A stretch of 64,000 nucleotides of DNA. Source: Halospeciosus flavus (GTDB lineage Archaea; Halobacteriota; Halobacteria; Halobacteriales; Halobacteriaceae). The notes under the pieces were generated by a model, which worked only from the letters and a program-made list of their open reading frames with translations, did no database searches and was not told where the DNA came from. The stretch is from contig NZ_CP122312.1 in the NCBI RefSeq assembly GCF_029814175.1, positions 1,054,001 through 1,118,000 of the forward strand, in the 5' to 3' direction. The translations under genes were made by a program, and so were the position numbers. This document shows positions 25,553 to 33,035 of the stretch, in pieces. Within the stretch, counting starts at the first letter, position 1. Every line of letters starts with the position of its first letter.

Positions 25553-25570
25553 GGTCGTCCCCGAGGGGAA

Positions 25571-25641
25571 GACCCGCGGATGGAGTCGAACCATCCAACA
25601 CACAGGGGTGGGAGCCAGGGTGCGTCGCGCCGGCGCGGGTC
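25571..25641 (-). promoter_or_regulatory. tRNA-like minihelix element 3 (tRNA-length)
   Basis: On the minus strand GACCCGC/GCGGGTC pair perfectly, and GGATGG/CCATCC close the loop TTCGACT. The linker is 38 nt and begins GCCGGCGC, so the whole element is 71 nt, about the length of a tRNA. It has no recognisable D arm or anticodon arm. A small CCC-CTCG-GGG hairpin follows, ending just before the ATG at 25552. Confidence 0.72.
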
Positions 25642-25698
25642 ACAGGTGGGGATCGGCGGCCGATTGCCGATCGCTGGGCTGTTTGGTCGTGGAGTCGA

Positions 25699-27279
25699 TC
25701 AGGCGAACGGCGTCTTCTCGGCCGGGTTCGGATTGTGACGGCACTGTTCGCTGTAGAGGTTCAGATCGAAGACCACACGGTCCGTCTGGGCCTCGTTGCC
25801 GACGTCTTCGGGAAGCCACCAGAGCATCGCGAGACACTGCGTCGTCGAGTTGGGGTAGCAGTCGATCGCGTCCGAGGACCGGTTGGCGTCGAGGAGGACA
25901 CCACTTGGGCCGCCGATCCCCGACTCACTCAACACATCACGGAGCGACCCTTCTGCGATGATGGTCTCACCGCCACCGATATCCTGAATCTCGGCGGCGA
26001 GTGTGCTGTCCGGATTCGGGCCGGATACACTCCCGGACCCAGTGATGGCGTACTCGATTTCGTCGTCGATGTCGTCGACGAAGATGAACTCGTGGTCGCC
26101 TTGGAGGCCCTCGATAGCCGAGAGGATGGACTCCGAAGCGTAGGACTCCAAGCCGATGACGACGTACTTGTCGACCGAGCCACCGTTGACAGTCAGGTTA
26201 CTCGTCGCCACCGAGAGGAACTGCGACTCGGTGATGTTGACGCCGTTCGTGATCAACACGAGAACATGTTGACTATCCTCGGGGCATTCTTCGAGTGCAG
26301 TTGCGCCGGCGTTGATTGCCTCGGCGACGTCTGCGCCACCGCCGGTGAGGAGGTCTTGGTCGAGGATGTCGCCAAGCCCATTGACGACTGCCGTCTCGTC
26401 GTCGGTCGGTGTGAATCGCGTATCCGCAATGCTCTCGAAGAGCGTCAGCCCCACCGAGGTCTGGTTGAGGACGCCGTCGTCGTCCGTGTCGAGGTCGTGA
26501 ACCAGATTCTCGAGGGCAGCGACGAGGAGGTCGTCCTTGTAGGCGACGGGTTCGGAATCATCGGCTTCGTTGTTCCCCATCGAATCAGTGTTGTCGACGA
26601 CGAGTTGGACACAGGCTGGCCCAGTGTCGTGTCTGTTGTCACAGTCGTCGTCGTACCAGACCTTCGCCTGGATGGCTTCGGCGAGTTCGCCACTATCAGG
26701 CGCGCCCATCTCGTCGCTTACGGTGACGTTTTCAGCCTCTGCTTCGGGCTCGTTGATGCCGTTGTCGAGGTCGTCTTGGAGCGATCCTCCGAACCAGAGG
26801 TAGCCCGGATTGTCGAAGAGGTGCATGCTGATCGTGATCTCACCCTTGTCGCCGGGCTTGACGTCATCGAGTTCGATAACCGGCATCTCGACGTCGTCCG
26901 GCAGGTCCGCGAACTGGTCGCGGAACATGTCTTCGACTGTCTGTCGCTCGCTTTCGGAGAGTTTCGAGAGGTCGGTCTCGCCGTACTCGTCGTCGGCGAT
27001 CTCCGTCCGCGTGCGGATGAAATCTTGCACGGCATCCCCGTCCGTATCGGGGTATGCGTTGACCGGCATCCAAGACTCGCTGGGACCGTAGTACTCCTGT
27101 TGCCAGTCGACCTTGAGGTCAAGTGCACCCGCGGTCAGAGTGTTGTTGTCGAACGATTCGGTATCGTTGAAGTATGCACTCGTCCCTAAGCCCGCTCCCG
27201 CAGAGGCGAGGCCGACGGCACCGAGCCCACCGAGGAGTCGGCGCCGCGAGAGGTTGTAGAGGTTCTTGTCATCGGTCAT
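25699..27279 (-). CDS. SipW-dependent-type secreted protein with inserted vWA domain (A)
   Basis: 526 residues from ATG 27279. Signal and mature start are the family type ('SRRRLLGGLGAVGLASAGAG', 'YFNDTESFDNN'). A von Willebrand A domain (about residues 210-410) is inserted after 'KVWYDDDCDNRHDTG', exactly where its relatives continue 'CDN-x-Y-x'. Its MIDAS motif is D-N-T-D-S ('VVDNTDSMGNN'), a Thr variant of DxSxS. The C-terminus returns to the family fold ('GSLRDVLSE', 'YSEQCRHNPNPAE'). A metal-dependent adhesion or assembly role on the surface is likely. Confidence 0.85.
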   Translation of the reverse strand: MTDDKNLYNLSRRRLLGGLGAVGLASAGAGLGTSAYFNDTESFDNNTLTAGALDLKVDWQQEYYGPSESWMPVNAYPDTDGDAVQDFIRTRTEIADDEYGETDLSKLSESERQTVEDMFRDQFADLPDDVEMPVIELDDVKPGDKGEITISMHLFDNPGYLWFGGSLQDDLDNGINEPEAEAENVTVSDEMGAPDSGELAEAIQAKVWYDDDCDNRHDTGPACVQLVVDNTDSMGNNEADDSEPVAYKDDLLVAALENLVHDLDTDDDGVLNQTSVGLTLFESIADTRFTPTDDETAVVNGLGDILDQDLLTGGGADVAEAINAGATALEECPEDSQHVLVLITNGVNITESQFLSVATSNLTVNGGSVDKYVVIGLESYASESILSAIEGLQGDHEFIFVDDIDDEIEYAITGSGSVSGPNPDSTLAAEIQDIGGGETIIAEGSLRDVLSESGIGGPSGVLLDANRSSDAIDCYPNSTTQCLAMLWWLPEDVGNEAQTDRVVFDLNLYSEQCRHNPNPAEKTPFA

Positions 27280-27302
27280 GGTTTGTGGTTCCCTTGCGGG
27301 AG

Positions 27303-27347
27303 GACCCGTCGACGGAGTCGAACCGTCGAAGTGCACCGGCACGGGTC
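27303..27347 (-). promoter_or_regulatory. tRNA-like minihelix element 4
   Basis: On the minus strand GACCCGT/ACGGGTC pair perfectly, and CGACGG/CCGTCG close the loop TTCGACT. The linker GCCGGTGCACTT is 12 nt, as in element 2. It is followed by CCC-GCAA-GGG, a GNRA-type tetraloop hairpin, before the ATG at 27279. Confidence 0.72.
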
Positions 27348-27369
27348 GGTAACGAAGCTGAGAATCGAC

Positions 27370-28815
27370 TCAGTTCGTCGTCGTAGTCGTGTTGTTCGTT
27401 GGGGGACTCGGAGCGTTGTGGCGGGACTGTTCGGCGGTGAATCCGACATCGAATTCGGCGCCGTCGGTCTGGACTTCGTTTCCAACGTCAGTGGGGAGTT
27501 CCCACTCGAAGCCGACACACTGGGTTACGTTCCCCGGATATGGCTGGCGGTCTTCCTCACTGCGGTTGCCATCGAGTTCGATACCTTCCGCGAGCAAAGC
27601 CATGACATCGGCTAGCGAGCCCTGCGCGATGATGGTCTCGCCGGCGAGCACGACTTGTGCGATTTCGCCGTAGATGAGGTCGAGGTCAGCGGGATCGGGT
27701 GCGACGAAGGCATCGTCAGGTGAAGAGGCGATGTCCTCTAGGAGGGAGACGTCTGCTCCCGTCCCAAGGGCAATCGTGAAGATGCGGATGCCCTGCGCCT
27801 TCGCGGCGTCGGCCGCAGTGGTGGCGCTCGTTGCGCTGGATTGACCGTCGCTGAGGAGAATCATGACTTTGGAGGCCCCGGCAGTCGCGTTTGCTCCATT
27901 CATGAGCTCGTCCGCGGCGGCATCGATACCCGTGTTGATGGCGGTCCCACCACCGGCAGTGTACGCATCGATTGCGTCCTTGACAGCCTGGTAGTCTGTC
28001 GTGAGTTCCTGGTCAACGGATGCGCTACTAGAGAAGGAAATCGCGGCTGCCTCATCCGGACTGGAAAGGTTGTCGACGAATCCCGTCGCCGCCGACTTCA
28101 GTGCACTCAGGTTCGACCCACCCATGGATCCGGAAACGTCGCTCACGAGGGCGACTTCCAGTTCCTGTTGCTGCCCGGTTCCTGTTGGTTCGTAGACGTT
28201 GTCACAGTCCTCGTCGTACCAGACAGTGACGTTCATCTCGTCCGCGAGCTCGCCCATTCCTGCGCCAGGGGTGCCACCACTCTCGTCGACACCCATCTCG
28301 GGTTCGCTCTGTCCGTTCTCGTCGTTCGCGGTGAGACCACCCGTCATCGAGACCCAGGCAGGGTTGTCACAGATGTGGAGGCTGATCGTCGTCTCACCGG
28401 AATCACCGGGCTTCACGTCAGTAAGCGTGAAGATGGGGACTTCGCTCCCATTCACGAGAATGTCGTCGGCCTCTGGCGAGCAGTAGTCACCCTCCATGAC
28501 GATGTCTTCCCACTGCGCTTCCTGTTCGGGTGTGGGCACCTGATCGAGGAGGTAGACACCATCGCCGAGGTCTGCTGCGTCAGGGTAGCCCATCGCCTGA
28601 ATATCTTCAAGGCGACCCGGTCCACCCGCGTAGGTGGCCTTGTAGTCGAGCTTCAGGTCGAGTTCGCCGGCCTGGAGTGTGTTGTTCTGGAACGACTCTG
28701 TGTCGTTGAAGTATGCGCTCGTCCCGAGTCCGGCCCCTGCGGAGGCAAGGCCGACGGCACCGAGGCCGCCGAGCAGCTTGCGCCGTGAGAGGTTGTAGAG
28801 TTGTTTGTCGCTCAT
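27370..28815 (-). CDS. SipW-dependent-type secreted protein with inserted vWA domain (B)
   Basis: About 481 residues from ATG 28815 (an ATG at 28824 is also in frame). Signal 'SRRKLLGGLGAVGLASAGAG' and 'YFNDTESFQNN'. A vWA domain (about residues 215-390) follows 'VWYDEDCDNVYEPTG'; its MIDAS is canonical D-V-S-G-S ('LVSDVSGSMGGS'). The family fold resumes at 'GETIIAQGSLADVM' and ends 'FTAEQSRHNAPSP' with a Thr/Asn tail. The vWA domains of this and the adjacent gene differ more than the flanking parts, so they may have been acquired or diverged separately. Confidence 0.86.
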   Translation of the reverse strand: MSDKQLYNLSRRKLLGGLGAVGLASAGAGLGTSAYFNDTESFQNNTLQAGELDLKLDYKATYAGGPGRLEDIQAMGYPDAADLGDGVYLLDQVPTPEQEAQWEDIVMEGDYCSPEADDILVNGSEVPIFTLTDVKPGDSGETTISLHICDNPAWVSMTGGLTANDENGQSEPEMGVDESGGTPGAGMGELADEMNVTVWYDEDCDNVYEPTGTGQQQELEVALVSDVSGSMGGSNLSALKSAATGFVDNLSSPDEAAAISFSSSASVDQELTTDYQAVKDAIDAYTAGGGTAINTGIDAAADELMNGANATAGASKVMILLSDGQSSATSATTAADAAKAQGIRIFTIALGTGADVSLLEDIASSPDDAFVAPDPADLDLIYGEIAQVVLAGETIIAQGSLADVMALLAEGIELDGNRSEEDRQPYPGNVTQCVGFEWELPTDVGNEVQTDGAEFDVGFTAEQSRHNAPSPPTNNTTTTTN

Positions 28816-28838
28816 TGTGTTCATCCCCCAGAGGGGAA

Positions 28839-28888
28839 GGCCCGGTGACGGAGTCGAACCGTCACGCCGCGGAACACCGGTCCGGGCC
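28839..28888 (-). promoter_or_regulatory. tRNA-like minihelix element 5
   Basis: On the minus strand GGCCCGG/CCGGGCC pair perfectly, and TGACGG/CCGTCA close the loop TTCGACT. The linker (17 nt) begins ACCGGTGT. A CCCC-TCT-GGGG hairpin follows and ends shortly before the ATG at 28815. Confidence 0.72.
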
Positions 28889-28961
28889 GGACAGCAGACG
28901 CAATCGGACGCGTGTTGGCGTCCGGGTATCGAGGGTCAGTCGCGTGGCTCCAGGGACGGAT

Positions 28962-29846
28962 CTAGGGCGATGGCGACGTCGTGTTGTACGGGTTAGCAGT
29001 GCCGTCGTTGTGGCGCGCCTGGATGGCCGTGAACTCGACGTCGAACATGAACGAGTCCGTCTGGACGTTGTTGCCGACCGTGGTCGGCAGCTCGAACTCG
29101 ATAGCGATACACGGCGTCGCGTGCCCATCAGAACCGACTGCGGTCGCGGCGAAGGGATCGGTCATGCTGGTCGACGGGTCGCTGTCGAGGGCGACACCAC
29201 TCGCGAGGTCGGTCCCGAAGACGGTCTCAGCGTCGCCCATTGCGACGTCGCCTCGTGAAGTACTACCCGCGTAGGAGACGGCATTCCCAGCATCAGCGGC
29301 AAACGACCCTCCATCGTTGTAGGATCCATCACTGTAGGAGACGTACACCTGCAGTTCGTCGTCGAGTTCACCGGCCCCACTCGCGTTTCCGGGATCGTCA
29401 TAATCACCGGTCGCGTTGGTCGTGGGTTCGGGTTCAGGGTAGCCGTTCTCAGCGTCGTCGTGGTGGTTCGTCTTCATCCAGACGTACGCAGGGTTGTCCA
29501 CGGACGCGAGGCAGATCTCGACGACACCCTTGTCGCCGGGCTTGACGTCGTCGAGGAGGACGAAGAATCCGGAGTCGCCGTTCTGCTCGACGTTCATGTG
29601 GCCCTGGTAGAGCCCGGAATCGTCAGCAGCCGAGTCGCCACCCACGCCGGCGGCGTTGTACTGACCGGACCACTCGAGCTGGAGGTCGAGCTGGCCAGCC
29701 TCGAGCGTGTTGTTGTCGAACGATTCGGTGTCGTTGAAGTAGGCAGTCGTCCCGAGCCCGGCACCCGCGGAGGCGAGGCCGACGGCGCCGAGGCCGCCCA
29801 GCAGCTTGCGTCGCGAGAGGTTGTAGAGTTGTTTGTCGTCGGTCAT
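28962..29846 (-). CDS. SipW-dependent-type secreted protein (camelysin/TasA-like), first gene of the operon
   Basis: 294 residues from ATG 29846. Signal 'SRRKLLGGLGAVGLASAGAG', then 'LGTTAYFNDTESFDNN' and 'LEAGQLDLQLEWSGQYN'. It has 'LDDVKPGDKGVVEICLASVDNP', and ends 'FTAIQARHNDGTANPYN' with a short Thr/Ser/Pro tail. It heads the minus-strand operon. Its leader, unlike the next five, has no T-arm-like element, only a GC-rich hairpin (CCCGC/GCGGG near 29870). Confidence 0.84.
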   Translation of the reverse strand: MTDDKQLYNLSRRKLLGGLGAVGLASAGAGLGTTAYFNDTESFDNNTLEAGQLDLQLEWSGQYNAAGVGGDSAADDSGLYQGHMNVEQNGDSGFFVLLDDVKPGDKGVVEICLASVDNPAYVWMKTNHHDDAENGYPEPEPTTNATGDYDDPGNASGAGELDDELQVYVSYSDGSYNDGGSFAADAGNAVSYAGSTSRGDVAMGDAETVFGTDLASGVALDSDPSTSMTDPFAATAVGSDGHATPCIAIEFELPTTVGNNVQTDSFMFDVEFTAIQARHNDGTANPYNTTSPSP

Positions 29847-30142
29847 GGTTTGTTGGTCCCGGCCCACCCGCGGCGGGCAGTGGGATACCTCACCCATTAT
29901 CCGGATGGGTCGTAGCTATGGTCTGGCTGACACGATCCGTGACCGACCCTAATGTAACGAAAGGTCACCCTCAGGACCGCGAAAGGTCGGGCTTAGCGAC
30001 CCATATGGTGGGCCTATCCTCCGGCTCGGCCAGTCTAGGGCGCCCCTATCGTGGCCCATTCGGACGGCTATGGACTACCTATCGGTAGCTAGCTAGACCA
30101 TACCTACGACTGCAGGTGTCGTTCGGATGAGTAGAGGGGGAC
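29847..30142. promoter_or_regulatory. Divergent promoter region between the SipW operon and the DUF7344-like regulator
   Basis: No gene seen. Short repeats are dense: two copies of CGAAAGGTC (29958-30000), the hairpin CCCAT-ATGGG (29891-29909), and palindromes around CTACCTATCGGTAG and GCTAGCTAG (30073-30096). The layout suggests regulator binding sites shared by the two divergent units. Confidence 0.45.
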
Positions 30143-30667
30143 ATGCACTTCCAGCGACCACACATTCCGGAGGGGGACGCATTTCGGCTATTGAGCAACG
30201 AGCGCCGTCGCCGATCGCTTGAGTACCTCGTCGAACGCGAGCACGCGACGGTTCGTGAAATCGCGGACGTCGTCGCGGCGGCGGAGTTCGGTTCGTCAGC
30301 GCCGCCGGATTCCGTCCGAACCGCCGTGTACGTCTCACTTCGCCAGAACCACCTCCCGTCGCTCGTCGACGCCGGCGTCATCGAGTTCGATACGGAGACG
30401 AATCAGGTCCGTGTCCTTGACCGTGCGCGCGGCGTCACGATGTACCTCGAGCTCGTCACCCGCTACGGCATCACGTGGGGCGAGTTCTACCAGTACCTCG
30501 GGACGGTCGGCTTCCTCGTCGTTCTGGGATCGCTGCTCGTCTTCCCGATTGTGTCGCTGATCTCGCCCCTTGCCTGGGCGACGATCTTCCTCGGTGTGTT
30601 CGCCGTGATGAGCGCCTACCAACTGTGGACCGATCACTGGAGTCTCCGGCGCCGCCTCCTTCCGTAA
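30143..30667 (+). CDS. DUF7344-like winged helix fused to two membrane helices
   Basis: 174 residues. The N-terminal ~95 residues are a winged helix: 'AFRLLSNERRRRSLEYLVE', then 'TVREIADVVAA', 'VYVSLRQNHLPSLVDAGVIEFD' and a wing. The C-terminus has two hydrophobic helices ('VGFLVVLGSLLVFPIVSLIS', 'WATIFLGVFAVMSAYQLW'). Membrane-tethered haloarchaeal regulators with this layout often neighbour SipW-class clusters. It diverges from the SipW operon and is a candidate sensor-regulator of it. Confidence 0.78.
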   Translation: MHFQRPHIPEGDAFRLLSNERRRRSLEYLVEREHATVREIADVVAAAEFGSSAPPDSVRTAVYVSLRQNHLPSLVDAGVIEFDTETNQVRVLDRARGVTMYLELVTRYGITWGEFYQYLGTVGFLVVLGSLLVFPIVSLISPLAWATIFLGVFAVMSAYQLWTDHWSLRRRLLP

Positions 30668-30669
30668 CC

Positions 30670-31503
30670 ATGCACCTTACCACCATCCTCACCGACATCG
30701 TTGATGACCTCCGACGGCCCGAGTACACCGGCTCGAATCGGTGTGTTCCGTGTACTGTCGTGAACCTCATGATCGCACTCGGCCTCGCGGGTGCCATCGC
30801 TGTCGCTGGCTCGCTGTCAGCCGGCGTTGGCGTCTTCCTCATCGCGGTCGCGGCGATATACGTGCGTGGCTACCTCGTTCCCGGGACGCCCACACTGACG
30901 AAGCGCTACCTCCCCGATTCGGTCCTCCGGTGGTTCGAGGCAAGTCATCCGCAACCCAACGTCGACGAGGACTTCGACATCACCGCGACGCTTGACGAGT
31001 TCGGACTGCTCGTCGATAATCCGGATGGCGACGTTCAACTCGACCCCGAGTTCGCTGCCGCGTGGTTTGAGCGTATGACTGCCCGTGACGTCTACGTCCC
31101 ACAGCTGGACGACCTGGCTACCCTCCTCGACGTCGACGTCGAGCAACTGGACGTCCGCTATCACGGCAACGATGCCTGCACTGTCTACCTCGAAGACCAG
31201 TGGCTCGGCCAGTGGGAGTCTGCGGCCGCGTTCAACGCCGACGTGACTGCCGAAGCGCTCCTTGCCGAACGGTACCCGGAGTGGGCCCAAATCCCACTCG
31301 TCCAACAGGGGGAACTCCTCGCTGCCCTCCGGGTCTGTCTAGAGGTCTGTCCCGCCTGTGACGGGCAAGTCACTCTCGGGACGCGGACCGTCGAGTCGTG
31401 CTGTCGATCCGTCGACGTCGTCGCAGCCACCTGTGGGGCGTGTTCTGCCCGCCTCTTCGAAATCGAGTACAGCCCCGAACTCTTCGAGGCCGCAAATGAC
31501 TAG
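30670..31503 (+). CDS. Membrane protein with C-terminal zinc-binding cysteine cluster
   Basis: 277 residues from ATG 30670, 2 bp after the regulator's stop. Two N-terminal helices (about residues 32-72) precede an acidic domain with 'ATLDEFGLLVDNPDGDVQL'. The C-terminal ~55 residues carry cysteines in 'CPACDGQV', 'SCC' and 'CGACSARLFE', a zinc-ribbon-like set. Function unknown. Tight spacing makes it a partner of the regulator in the same unit. Confidence 0.7.
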   Translation: MHLTTILTDIVDDLRRPEYTGSNRCVPCTVVNLMIALGLAGAIAVAGSLSAGVGVFLIAVAAIYVRGYLVPGTPTLTKRYLPDSVLRWFEASHPQPNVDEDFDITATLDEFGLLVDNPDGDVQLDPEFAAAWFERMTARDVYVPQLDDLATLLDVDVEQLDVRYHGNDACTVYLEDQWLGQWESAAAFNADVTAEALLAERYPEWAQIPLVQQGELLAALRVCLEVCPACDGQVTLGTRTVESCCRSVDVVAATCGACSARLFEIEYSPELFEAAND

Positions 31504-31539
31504 CAACATCCGGCGACTGACCGGACGGGGATCTACGTG

Positions 31540-31722
31540 ATGGCCAGCCTCCGAGGTGTGGTTCTGGTCCGATCGGGACAGTCCGCACTCCGATGGTGGC
31601 TTGACAAACCACTACAGTTCCTCCCCGGAGCCAGGCCCAAGGCTCCAAAGCGAAATTTCCTCCTGTTGATCGGATACATGCTTCTGTTATTGCTCTTCTA
31701 CGGGCTCTTCAGGGGTATTTAG
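31540..31722 (+). CDS. Small membrane protein (60 aa)
   Basis: Starts at ATG 31540. A basic, aromatic N-terminal half is followed by one hydrophobic helix, 'FLLLIGYMLLLLLFYGLF', near the C-terminus. No family recognised. It continues the 30143-31503 unit in the same orientation after a 36-bp gap. Confidence 0.45.
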   Translation: MASLRGVVLVRSGQSALRWWLDKPLQFLPGARPKAPKRNFLLLIGYMLLLLLFYGLFRGI

Positions 31723-31870
31723 TCTTGAAGACATGTTGTTGGTCCAGACAGTACAAAGAGTTAATCTCTAGCGTGTCAATCGATACCTACGAGTCAACTT
31801 GCTAAGGCGTTCCAGCCTGCTGGGGGGCAGGGCGGAATGGAGTTGACTAGGGATGCAGGTTGGGGAAACA

Positions 31871-32461
31871 ATGAACTTAAAAAGCGAACACAGGGGGAGC
31901 ATCGACGCTGAGCGGGAGGAGTTATCGTACGATACGATCTTCTTCACGCTTAGCAATCCGCGTCGCCGGTACGTACTGAACTACCTCAAGCACCGCGACG
32001 AACCAATCTCGACAGGAGAGCTTGCAAAGCAAGTCGCTTCGTGGGAGTACGATACAACCCCTGAGCAAGTAACGAATCAGCAGCGCAAGCGCGTGTACAC
32101 CTCGCTTCACCAGACCCACCTCCCGAAGATGAACCACCTCGGGATCGTCGACTACGATGAGGGACGCGGTATCGTTAAGCCGAGCCAGCGGTTTTCGAAC
32201 TTGGACTTCTACCTCGAGATTTCCCCGGAGCAAGGGCTTCCCTGGCACGAGTTCTTCGTCGGGCTCTCGACACTCTCGTTAGTGCTAGTCTTCGCTGCAT
32301 GGGTCGGCCCATATCCATTTTCAGTCGTCCCCGACCTCGTCTACGCAGCAGTGATTGCGCTGGGCTTTACCATCTCGTCGCTCCTCTTCGTCCGGAGTGC
32401 GCGACGTCACCGACTCGGCGACGACGAACTCCCGGCCTGCCTTCGGGAGTCCGAGCTCTAG
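31871..32461 (+). CDS. DUF7344-like winged helix with two membrane helices, second copy
   Basis: About 196 residues from ATG 31871, which has a GGGG ribosome-site-like stretch just upstream; ATG 31853 is also in frame. 'TIFFTLSNPRRRYVLNYLK', 'ISTGELAKQVASWE', 'VYTSLHQTHLPKMNHLGIVDYD' and 'GLPWHEFFVGLSTLSLVLVF' match, block for block, the protein at 30143. The two are paralogues of one membrane-bound regulator. A possible regulator of the same surface-protein operon. Confidence 0.75.
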   Translation: MNLKSEHRGSIDAEREELSYDTIFFTLSNPRRRYVLNYLKHRDEPISTGELAKQVASWEYDTTPEQVTNQQRKRVYTSLHQTHLPKMNHLGIVDYDEGRGIVKPSQRFSNLDFYLEISPEQGLPWHEFFVGLSTLSLVLVFAAWVGPYPFSVVPDLVYAAVIALGFTISSLLFVRSARRHRLGDDELPACLRESEL

Positions 32462-32553
32462 GTCGTATCCGGAGTCGTGTTCTTTCGTTCGAATCGAGTT
32501 TCCGAACGCGGGAAAAGCGTATGAAGGTGCGTGGTTAAGAGATTCCCAGTCGT

Positions 32554-32835
32554 ATGGCCAACAGAGAACTACAATCGATCGAACTTGCTGAAGAGAAGCT
32601 ACTCATCTCGTACGAGCTACAAGGTGAGACTTCCGTCGAAGAGGGGCTCCTGAGCGCGTTCGGAGCACTTGATTTCGATCTTGAGACGCGGAACCCACCG
32701 TTGGCCAGCTTTGTCAATTCAGATGCACTGAACCGACTGGAGTGGGACAATCCACACCACGAGGTGCACACGCAGGTTTGGGGCCATCCCGTGCGCATCT
32801 TGGCTGATCGAATCGAGATTTTCTCGACTGAGTGA
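32554..32835 (+). CDS. HalOD1 (halobacterial output domain) protein
   Basis: 93 residues forming a single HalOD1-like domain: 'SVEEGLLSAFGALDFDLETRNPPLASFVNSDAL' followed by a beta-rich end, 'VWGHPVRILADRIEIFS'. HalOD1 units occur as outputs of haloarchaeal two-component systems and as stand-alone proteins. No receiver domain is attached. Its target is unknown. Confidence 0.75.
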   Translation: MANRELQSIELAEEKLLISYELQGETSVEEGLLSAFGALDFDLETRNPPLASFVNSDALNRLEWDNPHHEVHTQVWGHPVRILADRIEIFSTE

Positions 32836-33035
32836 GCGTCGGTTCTGGAGCGCGGTTTCGTCGCGGTTGTCGAAAATTCGAGAGAGATTCAGACCCTTGT
32901 TCGCAGGGCCGGCAGGAATCCACTCGCCGTGCTGAAAACCAGTGCGACGAGGACGAGTATACCGAGCACGAGTATACCGAGCACGAGTAGCCCGAGGCCG
33001 AGTACGATATCCACATACTGGAAAAGGAGCCAGCC

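Noticed and set aside
25735-27189. A 484-codon plus-strand frame opposite the vWA protein A gene
   Set aside because: It mirrors a gene with a clear signal peptide, vWA domain and family end; its own product is Val/Asp/Arg-rich with no motifs.
23183-28888. The T-arm-like sequences as real tRNA genes
   Set aside because: Each has the T-loop and a paired acceptor-like stem, but no D arm or anticodon stem, and four of the five are too short (45-50 nt) or have the wrong linker. They are kept as tRNA-like elements only.
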